Part shown: positions 1 through 12,504 of the stretch, one piece after another
Position numbering within the stretch: the stretch's first letter is position 1
Layout of the letters: each line of letters starts with the position of its first letter
NCBI GenBank assembly: GCA_030180135.1
Contig: CM058237.1
Location: 107,523,904-107,587,903 of the forward strand
DNA length: 64,000 bases
Direction of reading: 5' to 3'
Origin: Orychophragmus violaceus
Lineage: Eukaryota > Streptophyta > Magnoliopsida > Brassicales > Brassicaceae
Notes under the pieces: generated by a model
What the model was told of the DNA's origin: nothing
The model's database searches: none
Seen by the model: only the letters and a program-made list of their open reading frames with translations
Program-made: the position numbers and the translations under genes

Positions 1-2399
1 AAAATGCAAGTTTCCATGACCCAGGAAGAATTGGATCGAGTTTTTTTTAAACTATCATGACCAAAACCCTTAAAATGGGATATAAAAGAGGTCTGGTGAA
101 GAAATTGGTGGAAAACAAATGACCCGAAAAACCCGTCTATACACCGTGGGAAGGTTATAGCCTACCGAGAACCAAGGTTCCATGACCCGAAATAATTGAC
201 TCGAGTTTTTTTGAAACTATCAAGACCCAAACCTCTCAAATGGATAACAAAGAGGTCTGGTGAAGAAATTGGTGGAAAAAAAATGACCCGAAAAACCCGT
301 CTATACACCGTGGGAAGGTTATAGCCTACCGAGAACCAAGGTTCCTTGACCCGGGAAAATTGACTCGAGTTTTTTTGAAACTGTCAAGACCCAAACCTCT
401 CAAATGGATAACAAAGAGGTCTGGTGAAGAAATTGGTGGAAAAAACAATGACGGGATAGGATAAACTGATTCTATCCACCGGGGGAAGGATCCTAAGGCC
501 AAAACCTCCTAATGGACTGACGGAAAGGACTATCTTGGCCATACTGACTAACGTGATGGATTATCCTGACCAGATGCACCGCCGAGAAGGATTCTAAGGC
601 CAAAATGCAAGTTTCCATGACCCAGGAAGAATTGGATCGAGTTTTTTTGAAACTATCATGACCAAAACCCTTAAAATGGGATATAAAAGAGGTCTGGTGA
701 AGAAATTGGTGGAAAACAAATGACCCGAAAAACCCGTCTATACACCGTGGGAAGGTTATAGCCTATCGAGAACCAAGGTTCCTTGACCCGAAAAAATTGA
801 CTCGAGTTTTTTTGAAACTATCAAGACCCAAACCTCTCAAATGGATAACAAAGAGGTCTGGTGAAGAAATTGGTGGAAAACAAATGACGGGATAGGATAA
901 ACTGATTCTATCCACCGAGGGAAGGATCCTAAGGCCAAAACCTCCTAATGGACTGACGGGAAGGACTATCTCGGCCATACTGATTGACGGGATTGATTAT
1001 CCTGACCAGATGCACCGCCGAGAAGGATTCTAAGGCCAAAATGCAAGTTTCCATGACCCAGGAAGAATTGGATCGAGTTTTTTTTAAACTATCATGACCA
1101 AAACCCTTAAAATGGGATATAAAAGAGGTCTGGTGAAGAAATTGGTGGAAAACAAATGACCCGAAAAACCCGTCTATACACCGTGGGAAGGTTATAGCCT
1201 ACCGAGAACCAAGGTTCCATGACCCGAAATAATTGACTCGAGTTTTTTTGAAACTATCAAGACCCAAACCTCTCAAATGGATAACAAAGAGGTCTGGTGA
1301 AGAAATTGGTGGAAAACAAATGACCCGAAAAACCCGTCTATACACCGTGGGAAGGTTATAGCCTACCGAGAACCAAGGTTCCATGACCCGAAATAATTGA
1401 CTCGAGTTTTTTTGAAACTATCAAGACCCAAACCTCTCAAATGGATAACAAAGAGGTCTGGTGAAGAAATTGGTGGAAAACAAATGACCCGAAACACCCG
1501 TCTATACACCGTGGGAAGGTTATAGCCTACCGAGAACCAAGGTTCCTTGACCCGGGAAAATTGACTCGAGTTTTTTTGAAACTGTCAAGACCCAAACCTC
1601 TCAAATGGATAACAAAGAGGTCTGGTGAAGAAATTGGTGGAAAAAACAATGACGGGATAGGATAAACTGATTCTATCCACCGGGGGAAGGATCCTAAGGC
1701 CAAAACCTCCTAATGGACTGACGGAAAGGACTATCTTGGCCATACTGACTAACGTGATGGATTATCCTGACCAGATGCACCGCCGAGAAGGATTCTAAGG
1801 CCAAAATGCAAGTTTCCATGACCCAGGAAGAATTGGATCGAGTTTTTTTGAAACTATCATGACCAAAACCCTTAAAATGGGATATAAAAGAGGTCTGGTG
1901 AAGAAATTGGTGGAAAACAAATGACCCGAAAAACCCGTCTATACACCGTGGGAAGGTTATAGCCTACCGAGAACCAAGGTTCCATGACCCGAAATAATTG
2001 ACTCGAGTTTTTTTGAAACTATCAAGACCCAAACCTCTCAAATGGATAACAAAGAGGTCTGGTGAAGAAATTGGTGGAAAACAAATGACCCGAAACACCC
2101 GTCTATACACCGTGGGAAGGTTATAGCCTACCGAGAACCAAGGTTCCTTGACCCGAAAAAATTGACTCAAGTTTTTTTGAAACTGTCAAGACTTAAACCT
2201 CTCAAATGGATAACAAAGAGGTCTGGTGAAGAAATTGGTGGAAAAAACAATGACGGGATAGGATAAACTGATTCTATCCACCGGGGGAAGGATCCTAAGG
2301 CCAAAACCTCCTAATGGACTGACGGAAAGGACTATCTTGGCCATACTGACTAACGTGATGGATTATCCTAACCAGATGCACCACCGAGAAGGATTCTAA

Positions 2400-5300
2400 G
2401 GCCAAAATGCAAGTTTCCATGACCCAGGAAGAATTGGATCGAGTTTTTTTGAAACTATCATGACCAAAACCCTTAAAATGGGATATAAAAGAGGTCTGGT
2501 GAAGAAATTGGTGGAAAACAAATGACCCGAAAAACCCGTCTATACACCGTGGGAAGGTTATAGCCTACCGAGAACCAAGGTTCCTTGACCCGAAAAAATT
2601 GACTCGAGTTTTTTTGAAACTATCAAGACCCAAACCTCTCATATGGATAACAAAGAGGTCTGGTGAAGAAATTGGTGGAAAACAAATGACGGGATAGGAT
2701 AAACTGATTTTATCCACCGGGGGAAGGATCCTAAGGCCAAAACCTCCTAATGGACTGACGGGAAGGACTATCTCGGCCATACTGATTGACGGGATGGATT
2801 ATCATCACCGGATGAACCGCCAGAAAGGATCCTAAGGCCAAAATGCAAGTTTCCATGACCCAGGAAGAATTGGATCTAGTTTTTTTGAAACTATCATGAC
2901 CAAAACCCTTAAAATGGGATATAAAAGAGGTCTGGTGAAGAAATTGGTGGAAAACAAATGACCCGAAAAACCCGTATATACACCGTAGGAAGGTTATAGC
3001 CTACCGAGAACCAAGGTTCCATGACCCAAAATAATTGACTCGAGTTTTTTTGAAACTATCAAGACCCAAACCTCTCAAATGGATAACAAAGAGGTCTGGT
3101 GAAGAAATTGGTGGAAAAAACAAATGACTCGAAAAACCCGTCTATACACCGTGGGAAGGTTATAGCCTACCGAGAACCAAGGTTCCTTGACCCGAAAAAA
3201 TTGACTCGAGTTTTTTTGAAACTATCAAGATCCAAACCTCTCAAATATCTCGGCCATACTAACTAACGGGATGGATTATCCTGACCAGATGCACCGCCGA
3301 GAAGGATTCTAAGGCCAAAAGGCAAGTTTCCATGACCCAGGAAGAATTGGATCGAGTTTTTTTGAAACTATCATGACCAAAACCCTTAAAATGGGATATA
3401 AAAGAGGTCTGGTGAAGAAATTGGTGGAAAACAAATGACCCGAAAAACCCGTCTATACACCGTGGGAAGGTTATAGCCTACCGAGAACCAAGGTTCCTTG
3501 ACCCGAAAAAATTGACTCGAGTTTTTTTGAAACTATCAAGACCCAAACCTCTCATATGGATAACAAAGAGGTCTGGTGAAGAAATTGGTGGAAAACAAAT
3601 GACGGGATAGGATAAACTGATTCTATCCACCGGGGGAAGGATCCTAAGGCCAAAACCTCCTAATGGACTGACGGGAAGGACTATCTCGGCCATACTGATT
3701 GACGGGATGGATTATCATCACCGGATGAACCGCCAGAAAGGATCCTAAGGCCAAAATGCAAGTTTCCATGACCCAGGAAGAATTGGATCGAGTTTTTTTG
3801 AAACTATCATGACCAAAACCCTTAAAATGGGATATAAAAGAGGTCTGGTGAAGAAATTGGTGGAAAACAAATGACCCGAAAAACCCGTCTATACACCGTG
3901 GGAAGGTTATAGCCTACCGAGAACCAAGGTTCCATGACCCGAAATAATTGACTCGAGTTTTTTTGAAACTATCAAGACCCAAACCTCTCAAATGGATAAC
4001 AAAGAGGTCTGGTGAAGAAATTGGTGGAAAAAACAAATGACCCGAAAAACCCGTCTATACACCGTGGGAAGGTTATAGCCTACCGAGAACCAAGGTTCCT
4101 TGACCCGAAAAAATTGACTCGAGTTTTTTTGAAACTATCAAGACCCAAACCTCTCAAATATCTCGGCCATACTGACTAACGGGATGGATTATCCTGACCA
4201 GATGCACCGCCGAGAAGGATTCTAAGGCCAAAATGCAAGTTTCCATGACCCAGGAAGAATTGGATCGAGTTTTTTTGAAACTATCATGACCAAAACCCTT
4301 AAAATGGGATATAAAAGAGGTCTGGTGAAGAAATTGGTGGAAAACAAATGACCCGAAAACCCGTCTATACACCGTGGGAAGGTTATAGCCTACCGAGAAC
4401 CAAGGTTCCTTGACCCGAAAAAATTGACTCGAGTTTTTTTGAAACTATCAAGACCCAAACCTCTCATATGGATAACAAAGAGGTCTGGTGAAGAAATTGG
4501 TGGAAAACAAATGACGGGATAGGATAAACTGATTTTATCCACCGGGGGAAGGATCCTAAGGCCAAAACCTCCTAATGGACTGACGGGAAGGACTATCTCG
4601 GCCATACTGATTGACGGGATGGATTATCATCACCGGATGAACCGCCAGAAAGGATCCTAAGGCCAAAATGCAAGTTTCCATGACCCAGGAAGAATTGGAT
4701 CTAGTTTTTTTGAAACTATCATGACCAAAACCCTTAAAATGGGATATAAAAGAGGTCTGGTGAAGAAATTGGTGGAAAACAAATGACCCGAAAAACCCGT
4801 ATATACACCGTGGGAAGGTTATAGCCTACCGAGAACCAAGGTTCCATGACCCGAAATAATTGACTCGAGTTTTTTTGAAACTATCAAGACCCAAACCTCT
4901 CAAATGGATAACAAAGAGGTCTGGTGAAGAAATTGGTGGAAAAAACAAATGACCCGAAAAACCCGTCTATACACCGTGGGAAGGTTATAGCCTACCGAGA
5001 ACCAAGGTTCCTTGACCCGAAAAAATTGACTCGAGTTTTTTTGAAACTATCAAGACCCAAACCTCTCAAATATCTCGGCCATACTAACTAATGGGATGGA
5101 TTATCCTGACCAGATGCACCGCCGAGAAGGATTCTAAGGCCAAAAGGCAAGTTTCCATGACCCAGGAAGAATTGGATCGAGTTTTTTTGAAACTATCATG
5201 ACCAAAACCCTTAAAATGGGATATAAAAGAGGTCTGGTGAAGAAATTGGTGGAAAACAAATGACCCGAAAAACCCGTCTATACACCGTGGGAAGGTTATA

Positions 5301-6050
5301 GCCTACCGAGAACCAAGGTTCCTTGACCCGAAAAAATTGACTCGAGTTTTTTTGAAACTATCAAGACCCAAACCTCTCATATGGATAACAAAGAGGTCTG
5401 GTGAAGAAATTGGTGGAAAACAAATGACGGGATAGGATAAACTGATTCTATCCACCGGGGGAAGGATCCGAAGGCCAAAACCTCCTAATGGACTGACGGG
5501 AAGGACTATCTCGGCCATACTGATTGACGGGATGGATTATCATCACCGGATGAACCGCCAGAAAGGATCCTAAGGCCAGAATGCAAGTTTCCATGACCCA
5601 GGAAGAATTGGATCGAGTTTTTTTTGAAACTATCATGACCAAAACCCTTAAAATGGGATATAAAAGAGGTCTGGTGAAGAAATTGGTGGAAAACAAATGA
5701 CCCGAAAAACCCGTCTATACACCGTGGGAAGGTTATAGCCTACCGAGAACCAAGGTTCCATGACCCGAAATAATTGACTCGAGTTTTTTTGAAACTATCA
5801 AGACCCAAACCTCTCAAATGGATAACAAAGAGGTCTGGTGAAGAAATTGGTGGAAAAAACAAATGACCCGAAAAACCCGTCTATACACCGTGGGAAGGTT
5901 ATAGCCTACCGAGAACCAAGGTTCCTTGACCCGAAAAAATTGACTCGAGTTTTTTTGAAACTATCAAGACCCAAACCTCTCAAATATCTCGGCCATACTG
6001 ACTAACGGGATGGATTATCCTGACCAGATGCACCGCCGAGAAGGATTCTA
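2400..6050. repeat. Higher-order repeat, two copies of about 1,826 bp
   Basis: Within block 1, two consecutive segments (about 2400-4225 and 4226-6050) match at an offset of about 1,825-1,826 bp. Each consists of two half-units of about 913 bp. Shared rare variants mark the copies: GGATCTAG at 2873 and 4698, CCCGTATATACACC near 2970 and 4798, and CTCATATGG recurring every 913 bp (near 2638, 3551, 4463 and 5376). This is amplification of a multi-unit block rather than of a single unit. Confidence 0.85.
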
Positions 6051-6219
6051 AGGCCAAAATGCAAGTTTCCATGACCCAGGAAGAATTGGATCGAGTTTTT
6101 TTGAAACTATCATGACCAAAACCCTTAAAATGGGATATAAAAGAGGTCTGGTGAAGAAATTGGTGGAAAACAAATGACCCAAAAACCCGTCTATACACCG
6201 TGGGAAGGTTATAGCCTAC

Positions 6220-7093
6220 CGAGAACCAAGGTTCCTTGACCCGAAAAAATTGACTCGAGTTTTTTTGAAACTATCAAGACCCAAACCTCTCAAATGGATA
6301 ACAAAGAGGTCTGGTGAAGAAATTGTTGGAAATAATAATGACGGGATAGGATAAACTGATTCTATCCATCGGGGGAAGGATCCTAAGGCCAAAACCTCCT
6401 AATGGACTGACGGAAAGGACTATCTTGGCCATACTGACTAACGTGATGGATTATCCTGACCAGATGCACCGCCGAGAAGGATTCTAAGGCCAAAATGCAA
6501 GTTTCCATGACCCAGGAAGAATTGGATCGAGTTTTTTTGAAACTGTCATGACCAAAACCCTTAAAATGGGATATAAAAGAGGTCTGGTGAAGAAATTGGT
6601 GGAAAACAAATGACCCGAAAAACCCGTCTATACACCGTGGGAAGGTTATAGCCTACCGAGAACCAAGGTTCCTTGACCCGAAAAAATTGACTCGAGTTTT
6701 TTTGAAACTATCAAGACCCAAACCTCTCAAATGGATAACAAAGAGGTCTGGTGAAGAAATTGGTGGAAATAATAATGACGGGATAGGATAAACTGATTCT
6801 ATCCATCGGGGGAAGGATCCTAAGGCCAAAACCTCCTAATGGACTGACGGAAAGGACTATCTTGGCCATACTGACTAACGTGATGGATTATCCTGACCAG
6901 ATGCACCGCCGAGAAGGATTCTAAGGCCAAAATGCAAGTTTCCATGACCCAGGAAGAATTGGATCGAGTTTTTTTGAAACTGTCATGACCAAAACCCTTA
7001 AAATGGGATATAAAAGAGGTCTGGTGAAGAAATTGGTGGAAAACAAATGACCCGAAAAACCCGTCTATACACCGTGGGAAGGTTATAGCCTAC
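6220..7093. repeat. 437-bp direct duplication
   Basis: Two adjacent, nearly identical 437-bp units are marked by the shared variants GGAAATAATAATGACGGG (near 6330 and 6767) and GAAACTGTCATGACC (near 6540 and 6977). It is a local duplication of one full satellite unit. Confidence 0.8.
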
Positions 7094-7889
7094 CGAGAAC
7101 CAAGGTTCCTTGACTCGAAAAAATTGACTCGAGTTTTATTGAAACTATCAAGACCCAAACCTCTCAAATGGATAACAAAGAGGTCTGGTGAAGAAATTGG
7201 TGGAAAACAAATGACGGGATAGGATAAACTGATTCTATCCACCGGGGGAAGGATCCTAAGGCCAAAACCTCCTAATGGACTGACGGGAAGGACTATCTCG
7301 GCCATACTTATTGATGGGATGGATTATCCTGTCCAGATACACCGCTGAGAAGGATTCTAAGGCCAAAATGCAAGTATTCATGACCCAGGAAGAATTGGAT
7401 CGAGTTTTTTTGAAACTATCATGACCAAAACCCTTAAAATGGGATATAAAAGAGGTCTGGTGAAGAAATTGGTGGAAAACAAATGACCCGAAAAACCCGT
7501 CTATACACCGTGGGAAGGTTATGGCCTACCGAGAACCAAGGTTCCATGACCCGAAATAATTGACTCGAGTTTTTTTGAAACTATCAAGACCCAAACCTCT
7601 CAAATGGATAACAAAGAGGTCTGGTGAAGAAATTGGTGGAAAAACAAATGACCCGAAAACCCGTCTATACACCGTGGGAAGGTTATAGCCTACCGAGAAC
7701 CAAGGTTCCTTGACCCGAAAAAATTGACTCGAGTTTTTTTGAAACTATCAAGACCCAAACCTCTCAAATATCTCGGCCATACTGACTAACGGGATGGATT
7801 ATCCTGACCAGATGCACCGCCGAGAAGGATTCTAAGGCCAAAATGCAAGTTTCCATGACCCACGAAGAATTGGATCGAGTTTTTTTGAA

Positions 7890-7894
7890 ACTAT
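7890..7894. repeat. Target-site duplication ACTAT, left copy
   Basis: The five bases ACTAT precede the LTR that starts TGATAG and are repeated at 15447-15451 after the LTR that ends TATCA. Removing the element and one copy restores the satellite text GAAACTATCATGACC exactly. Confidence 0.97.
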
Positions 7895-9070
7895 TGATAG
7901 GTTGTATAGTTTTCCCTATTCTACTGCAAGTGCACAGTTAATGCAATCGTAGCATATAAGGTATCGAATCCCACGAGGACTCTCAGTCACACAATAGATT
8001 AATAGCAGTTCAGATTAAATTAAGCGAAGCAGATGTGAAAACAGTAAGCGAAATAGCAAAGTAAATCAAGTGAGTTTGTGAGCAAGAAGGCGAGGAGTTA
8101 GGTTTCAGGATTTCTGAGGAAATCAGGAACGCAAGCAATCAATCTATCTAAATCCAATCAATAACTATTCTAGAACTCAAACACTGATATAGAATTAACC
8201 AAATTCCTTTGCGATAATTCTCTAAGTCTAAGTGCAGCAAACCAAACTTCCGTTTGCGAGAACTAACAGATTAAACTAGCATTAATTCCAAGTTTGATAT
8301 GTTCACAATTAACCTGAACCAAACTTCCGTTTGCGAACAGTTTAATTGCTTATCTAAGTTCTTTCTAGTTAAATTAACCAACTTCCGCTGAATTAATCAA
8401 CCTAACATCATAACTCTGATTAGCTACTTTAGATTAAGCATTAAGATCAACTTAGATAAAGAACTAGCAGATATGAATCTCTACAGATCAATTAAACTAT
8501 AATTCTCTGAAATCCTTAATGAGAATCCTTCAACCTAACAGGTGATCTACTCAGACATACTCATCGAGACAGAAGATATCATAAGTAGAAAACCAAATAT
8601 CATAAAATCAAATAAGAACTGGGGTTCAAAATCAAGTCTCTTTCGAGAACAAAATCAGCCCCTCCAATCTCCTAAGAGAATAAAACTTAGTTATCAAGCA
8701 TAGCCTAAACAATGGCTCAAAAACTCTATTTATAACCTAAAACACGTTTTGGGGCTTCTTTGTAAATATTAGGAACTTCTGGGCAGAATTACAATTTCAT
8801 CATTCTTCATCAAACCGTCGTTTGGCCCATCTCGCTGGTGCATCGATCGTTGCCACAAGTGTGACGATCGTTGCAACTCGGAAATATCAACAGTGAACTC
8901 TATCTCTCGGCTAAATACTCCAATTAGCTCCAGAAAGTGCCTAAATCACCAAATATGCTCCAAATGTGCTTGTACCTAATAAACACCTGAAAAGACTCTA
9001 AAACATAGTAAAAGACTCGATAAATAACACATATACCATGGTTAAAAGCCCTAAAATCCATGGTATATCA
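7895..9070 (-). repeat. 3' LTR of the Athila-like element
   Basis: 1,176 bp, the same as 14271-15446 apart from a few substitutions. On the minus strand it carries a TATA-like TATAAATAG at 8726-8734. It also holds a pair of CGATCG near-palindromes (8844-8849 and 8865-8870) and two copies of CAAACTTCCGTTTGCG near 8245 and 8322. Confidence 0.96.
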
Positions 9071-9082
9071 ACTCCCCCACAC
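9071..9082 (-). other. Polypurine tract
   Basis: The minus strand reads GTGTGGGGGAGT directly before the 3' LTR, the expected site of plus-strand DNA priming. Near copies of the same tract lie at 9243-9257 and 10002-10016. Confidence 0.85.
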
Positions 9083-10843
9083 TTAGCTCTTGCTTGTCCT
9101 CAAGCAAGACAAAGAACTAAATGCAGATAAGAGGTTTGAAAACTCTTCAGAAACTCTTTTCGTCCTAGAAGCAACAATACTCAGATTCCCCTTAGTAAAC
9201 CACTGCAAGAATCAATCACAGGATATCAAGACCACAATGTACTTCCCCCACACTTAGCAACTGTCCTAGGTAAACTCCACAATCACATTCAAGCATTCAA
9301 ATTCTCCCTACTGACTTCTGCAAGTATTTAAATGCGGTCTCACCTAAGGATTATCGATCAAAGGGCACATGGATTCTTACCTTATCAGCTCTACACCACC
9401 ATACTATCTTTCTTTAGTCCCTTTCTTCTCTTTCCCTTCTTTAACAACTGATTTTTCCCCACTGGGTATCATTTTTTTTTTTTTATCAGTGTTCTTCCCG
9501 TTATGGGGTGTACTTTGGACACATTCCATGGATACACGGGATATGAGAGTTTTAGCTACCATTCCCATGACCACTTCGGAGTTACTAACTCATCCTCAGT
9601 TTATTATATATATATTTTTTTTTACTTTACAGAAGGGGAGAAGGGAACTAAATAGGACAGGTTTACAGGCTGTGTCAGAACTAACAAGGGAATCCGACAC
9701 AAAGTATACCAAGCCCTTAGGTGAGAAGTCTAAGTCAGTATTAAAGTTGAAGTCAGTAAATGATCCTCTGATACCTGAAGTGATGTGGGTGTTCCTAGTA
9801 GGTTGATCTGTGATGGGGTTTTCTAATAGTCAGAGATAGATCCTGCAACTTCATCCCAATGGTTACTTAAGTTCCTGCAAGTCTTGTAAATCTTCTCAGA
9901 AAATCATAGTTTCTTACTTAAACAATTTTGACTCAATAAAACAAAATTTTTTGAAAAACGGACTGACTCTTAAGAAAACAGAAAACAAAAGTCAGTAACA
10001 CCTCCCCCACACTTAAGACACACTGTCCCCAGTAGTGTCCAGCGAAGGATCGGTAAAAAGAAAGAAAAATTGTTAATGGATGTTTTAGTTCTGTTGGGTT
10101 TTTACCTCGTTCGCACAAGCACCGATCATTGCACTAAGTGCACCGACCGTTGCTGTGCGATTCTTTCGTATTGTAACGATCGACACAATGGTGTATCGAT
10201 CGACGCACTGCGCTTTCACGAACAGTCAGCAAGTTAGCAGGTTAATCCGTCTGTTTTTGTCAATTTTTGATCCCTGCAGGCTGAAACCACTAGAAACAGA
10301 GTAAAACCGAACCAAAAGATGTATCGAATAGAGTACACATCATCCAGGCAAAGTAGAATCCTAAAAATCAAAAGAAGAAAAGTGCAAAAGAAAAGAAAAA
10401 GTCAGAATACAGAACCGAAAGTATGGAGACTACTCTCACTCGCTCTCATCGTCTATCCCACCATACAGTGCATCGTCATCGGCTGCCTCAGGTGCGGGAT
10501 CAGTATCAGTAGGAGATCGTTGTCGACGACGTCGGTCAGGTACGGGCTGATGGATCTGTGGTGGCCTCCTGCAGCTGCAAGTACGCACGAAGTTCCAAAG
10601 AACTCGAAACATACCATCGGATCTCTCTCTCCACTCTGCCTCAGAATATGCACCGTAAGGCATTGCAGGCTCAGGAAAGGGACCCACAATGTCGACTGGG
10701 GCAGGCGCGGGCGCAGGAGCAGGGGCAGAAGATGTCGAAGCTCGTGAGGAAGGCTCTCCCAGCGGATGAGCCATAGTCGGAATCCCACGCTGCGCAGACT
10801 CAGGAGGCTGAAATCTCAGTGCCTCTAATGTGTCAATCTGTGT
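9083..10843 (-). other. 3' non-coding region of the Athila-like element
   Basis: About 1.76 kb between the stop of the Athila ORF and the polypurine tract, with no credible gene. It holds two extra polypurine-like copies, T-rich runs near 9470-9485 and 9610-9622, and two pairs of CGATCG-type near-palindromes (10123/10144 and 10177/10197). A plus-strand ORF at 9369-9806 and overlapping ORFs in several frames at 10319-10788 show no domain and run against or across the element. Confidence 0.7.
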
Positions 10844-11962
10844 CTATCTGGCAGCGGGAAGCTCGATACCAGTCCTCGCAGTGGTCGGATCAGTGTAAAC
10901 CCAAAGGCGCCCCTCCTTGAGCCAGGTAGCGCTCTGCAGATGGCTGAGATCCAGGAACTCTCGAGCCGTATCACGCTCTGTGCCATGAAGAGGAATCCCA
11001 CAATACTCAAAAATGGGAGTAAGTAAACTCCCTACCGTCTCTGTACCAGCTCCATCAAACGGCTTCAGCTGCAAATAAACCAAATGCTGTGCGAAAATAG
11101 CTCCCAAGTTGAGACCCGCAGTCGGATCTCTCACGCCAGAACCTCTAAACTGATCTCTCAGCCCCATAAACAGCAACTCCATCTCAAGTTTGCGCATCTT
11201 GTTGGCCTCAAACTTGCAAAGCAAGCTCCAGCACAAGATACGCGAGACATATCGCAGCACCGGATGTCTCATCTGCACTACTGGTGTGGTCCTGGAGTTG
11301 TATCGACCGCTGCCAATACTCTCCCAGAATGTGCGAGCCTCCACCGGATCCCACTCGAGTGGCATGGCTATGCGCCTCGGCGCAGTACTGAACCCGTAGA
11401 TCCTGCAGAGATCAAGTAGAGGAATCCGATACCTGACTCCCCAACTCATGAAGGTGAAAGCACCCACTGTAGCGCTCCTGTGGTCGGGATCCGAGTAAAC
11501 CACTCTGCAAGTGGCCAATAGCTGCCTGACCAGCTCAGGATAGAGGTCATAGTGTCGCATCGGCATTGTCCCTAGACCAATGCCTCTGCACACAGCTAGC
11601 ACCTGCTCATCGATCCCCAGAATCCTGCAGGTGGAGTAGTCCGCGAACTTGGTCGGCTTGATGATCATCCCACACCAACCACTGTAGAGAAGCGAGTCAT
11701 ACTCGTCCCATGAAGAGAGCAATGGCCGCTCTGTGAACTCAGCGGACCTCAAGAAACGTATGAGGTCCTCCGGCCACTGTCGGGTCGTCTGAAATGGTGT
11801 GGCGTCCTCTCTGGGCCAAGGTAAAGCAATTGGTGGCCCATATCTGTTGTACGGTGCGGGTGACTCTGATTCCCTGTTAAACCATTGAGGCGGTGGGGTG
11901 TAGTGTCTTGTCGCTGTGGAAGCTGTGGCTCGCTTCTTGCGGGGTTGCCTTTGAGACGCCAT
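10844..11962 (-). CDS. Athila ORF protein (ATHILA ORF-1 / plant transposon protein family)
   Basis: 372 codons from the start MASQRQPRKK; an in-frame ATG four codons upstream (11974) is possible. I prefer the downstream start because it directly follows TTTGTTTTTGCAG, a good plant splice acceptor. The basic N-terminus (PRKKRATAST) is followed by a globular region that resembles the Athila ORF family: an FADYSTCRILGI segment, then IGLGTMPMRHYDLYPELVRQL, a SWGVRYRIPLLDLCRIYGF motif and an HPVLRYVSRILC segment. In Athila elements this ORF lies downstream of pol; its function is not established and it has been likened to an env position. I see no signal peptide or clear membrane segment here. The ORF is undamaged. 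Family assignment is from memory of conserved motifs and was not searched. Confidence 0.75.
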   Translation of the reverse strand: MASQRQPRKKRATASTATRHYTPPPQWFNRESESPAPYNRYGPPIALPWPREDATPFQTTRQWPEDLIRFLRSAEFTERPLLSSWDEYDSLLYSGWCGMIIKPTKFADYSTCRILGIDEQVLAVCRGIGLGTMPMRHYDLYPELVRQLLATCRVVYSDPDHRSATVGAFTFMSWGVRYRIPLLDLCRIYGFSTAPRRIAMPLEWDPVEARTFWESIGSGRYNSRTTPVVQMRHPVLRYVSRILCWSLLCKFEANKMRKLEMELLFMGLRDQFRGSGVRDPTAGLNLGAIFAQHLVYLQLKPFDGAGTETVGSLLTPIFEYCGIPLHGTERDTAREFLDLSHLQSATWLKEGRLWVYTDPTTARTGIELPAAR

Positions 11963-12504
11963 CTGCAAAAACAAAGTTCAAACATTTATCAAGTCTCGGC
12001 GAAATTTCACTGTGAAATCGCGAAGCATCGACCGTTGCATCTAAGGCATCGATCGTTGCAAGGCGATTTCGCGTTATCGAACATTTCCCAAAATCGCAAT
12101 GCAACGACCGTTGCTCGAGAGCAACGACCGTTGCAGGGCGATTTTGCCGCAAACAATTCATCAAAAATCGGTCAAATCCAAGCCACATTGTCTCAAATCA
12201 GTTCAAAATCATAATCCATCACCCTAAATCGTTCTAATCACTCATGCATCATCAGTTTGTGGTCCAAAAATCAACAACCCTAAAACCTTAAAAATCCAAT
12301 CCGAAAATTCGAAAATTGAAGAACATTACCTTGATTTCTTGAGATATGGGTTGGGGAAATGGATTGGGATCGTAAAAATAAGTAAATTGCACTTGGAAAC
12401 AAGAAATTTGACGAAGAAATGTAGGTTTTTGGGTGGAGGTTCTCGGTGTGTCGACCAACAGAAATGGGGAAGAAGAAGAGAAAATAGGGTTTAAGGTGAC
12501 TTAC
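11963..12504 (-). promoter_or_regulatory. Candidate intron before the Athila ORF
   Basis: On the minus strand there is a perfect donor CAG|GTAAGT (intron from 12504) and a second donor AAG|GTAATG (from 12329). One acceptor TTTTTGCAG ends at 11963, immediately before the ATG. Upstream the minus strand has CT-rich, 5'-UTR-like sequence. A spliced subgenomic RNA would let this distal ORF be translated. Predicted from signals only. Confidence 0.45.

Larger units (their letters stand above)
1..7894. repeat. Complex satellite array, block 1
   Basis: Tandem array of variant units, read on the plus strand. A full unit of about 436 bp has three parts: a module starting TGACCCAGGAAG, a module starting TTGACCCGAAAAAATTGAC, and a GA/GG-rich module starting TGACGGGATAGG that ends in GCAAGTTTCCA. 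The first two are diverged copies of each other: both contain a T7-T8 tract, then GAAACTATCA, then AAAGAGGTCTGGTGAAG. Units are dropped or fused repeatedly, for example CCTCTCAAAT joined directly to ATCTCGGCC at 3245, 4157, 5069, 5982 and 7768. I recognise no named plant satellite. Minus-strand ORFs of 60-113 codons recur because the repeat recurs, and I do not regard them as genes. Confidence 0.95.

Noticed and set aside
763..7305. Recurrent minus-strand ORFs of 60-113 codons (starting MAEIVLPVSP, MALGSFPRWI or METCILALES) in all satellite blocks
   Set aside because: They recur only because the satellite recurs. Unit lengths are mostly not multiples of three, frames are swapped by fusions, and there is no domain, stable start or codon signature.
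1..7894. CRISPR-like regular repeats
   Set aside because: The repeats are long diverged satellite units with no unique spacers, in a plant genome.
9369..9806. Plus-strand ORF of 145 codons
   Set aside because: It runs antisense in the 3' non-coding part of the Athila-like element, includes a T-run and TATATA text, and has no recognisable domain.
10319..10788. Several overlapping ORFs on both strands downstream of the Athila ORF
   Set aside because: They overlap each other in different frames and have low-complexity content; probably a non-coding part of the element.
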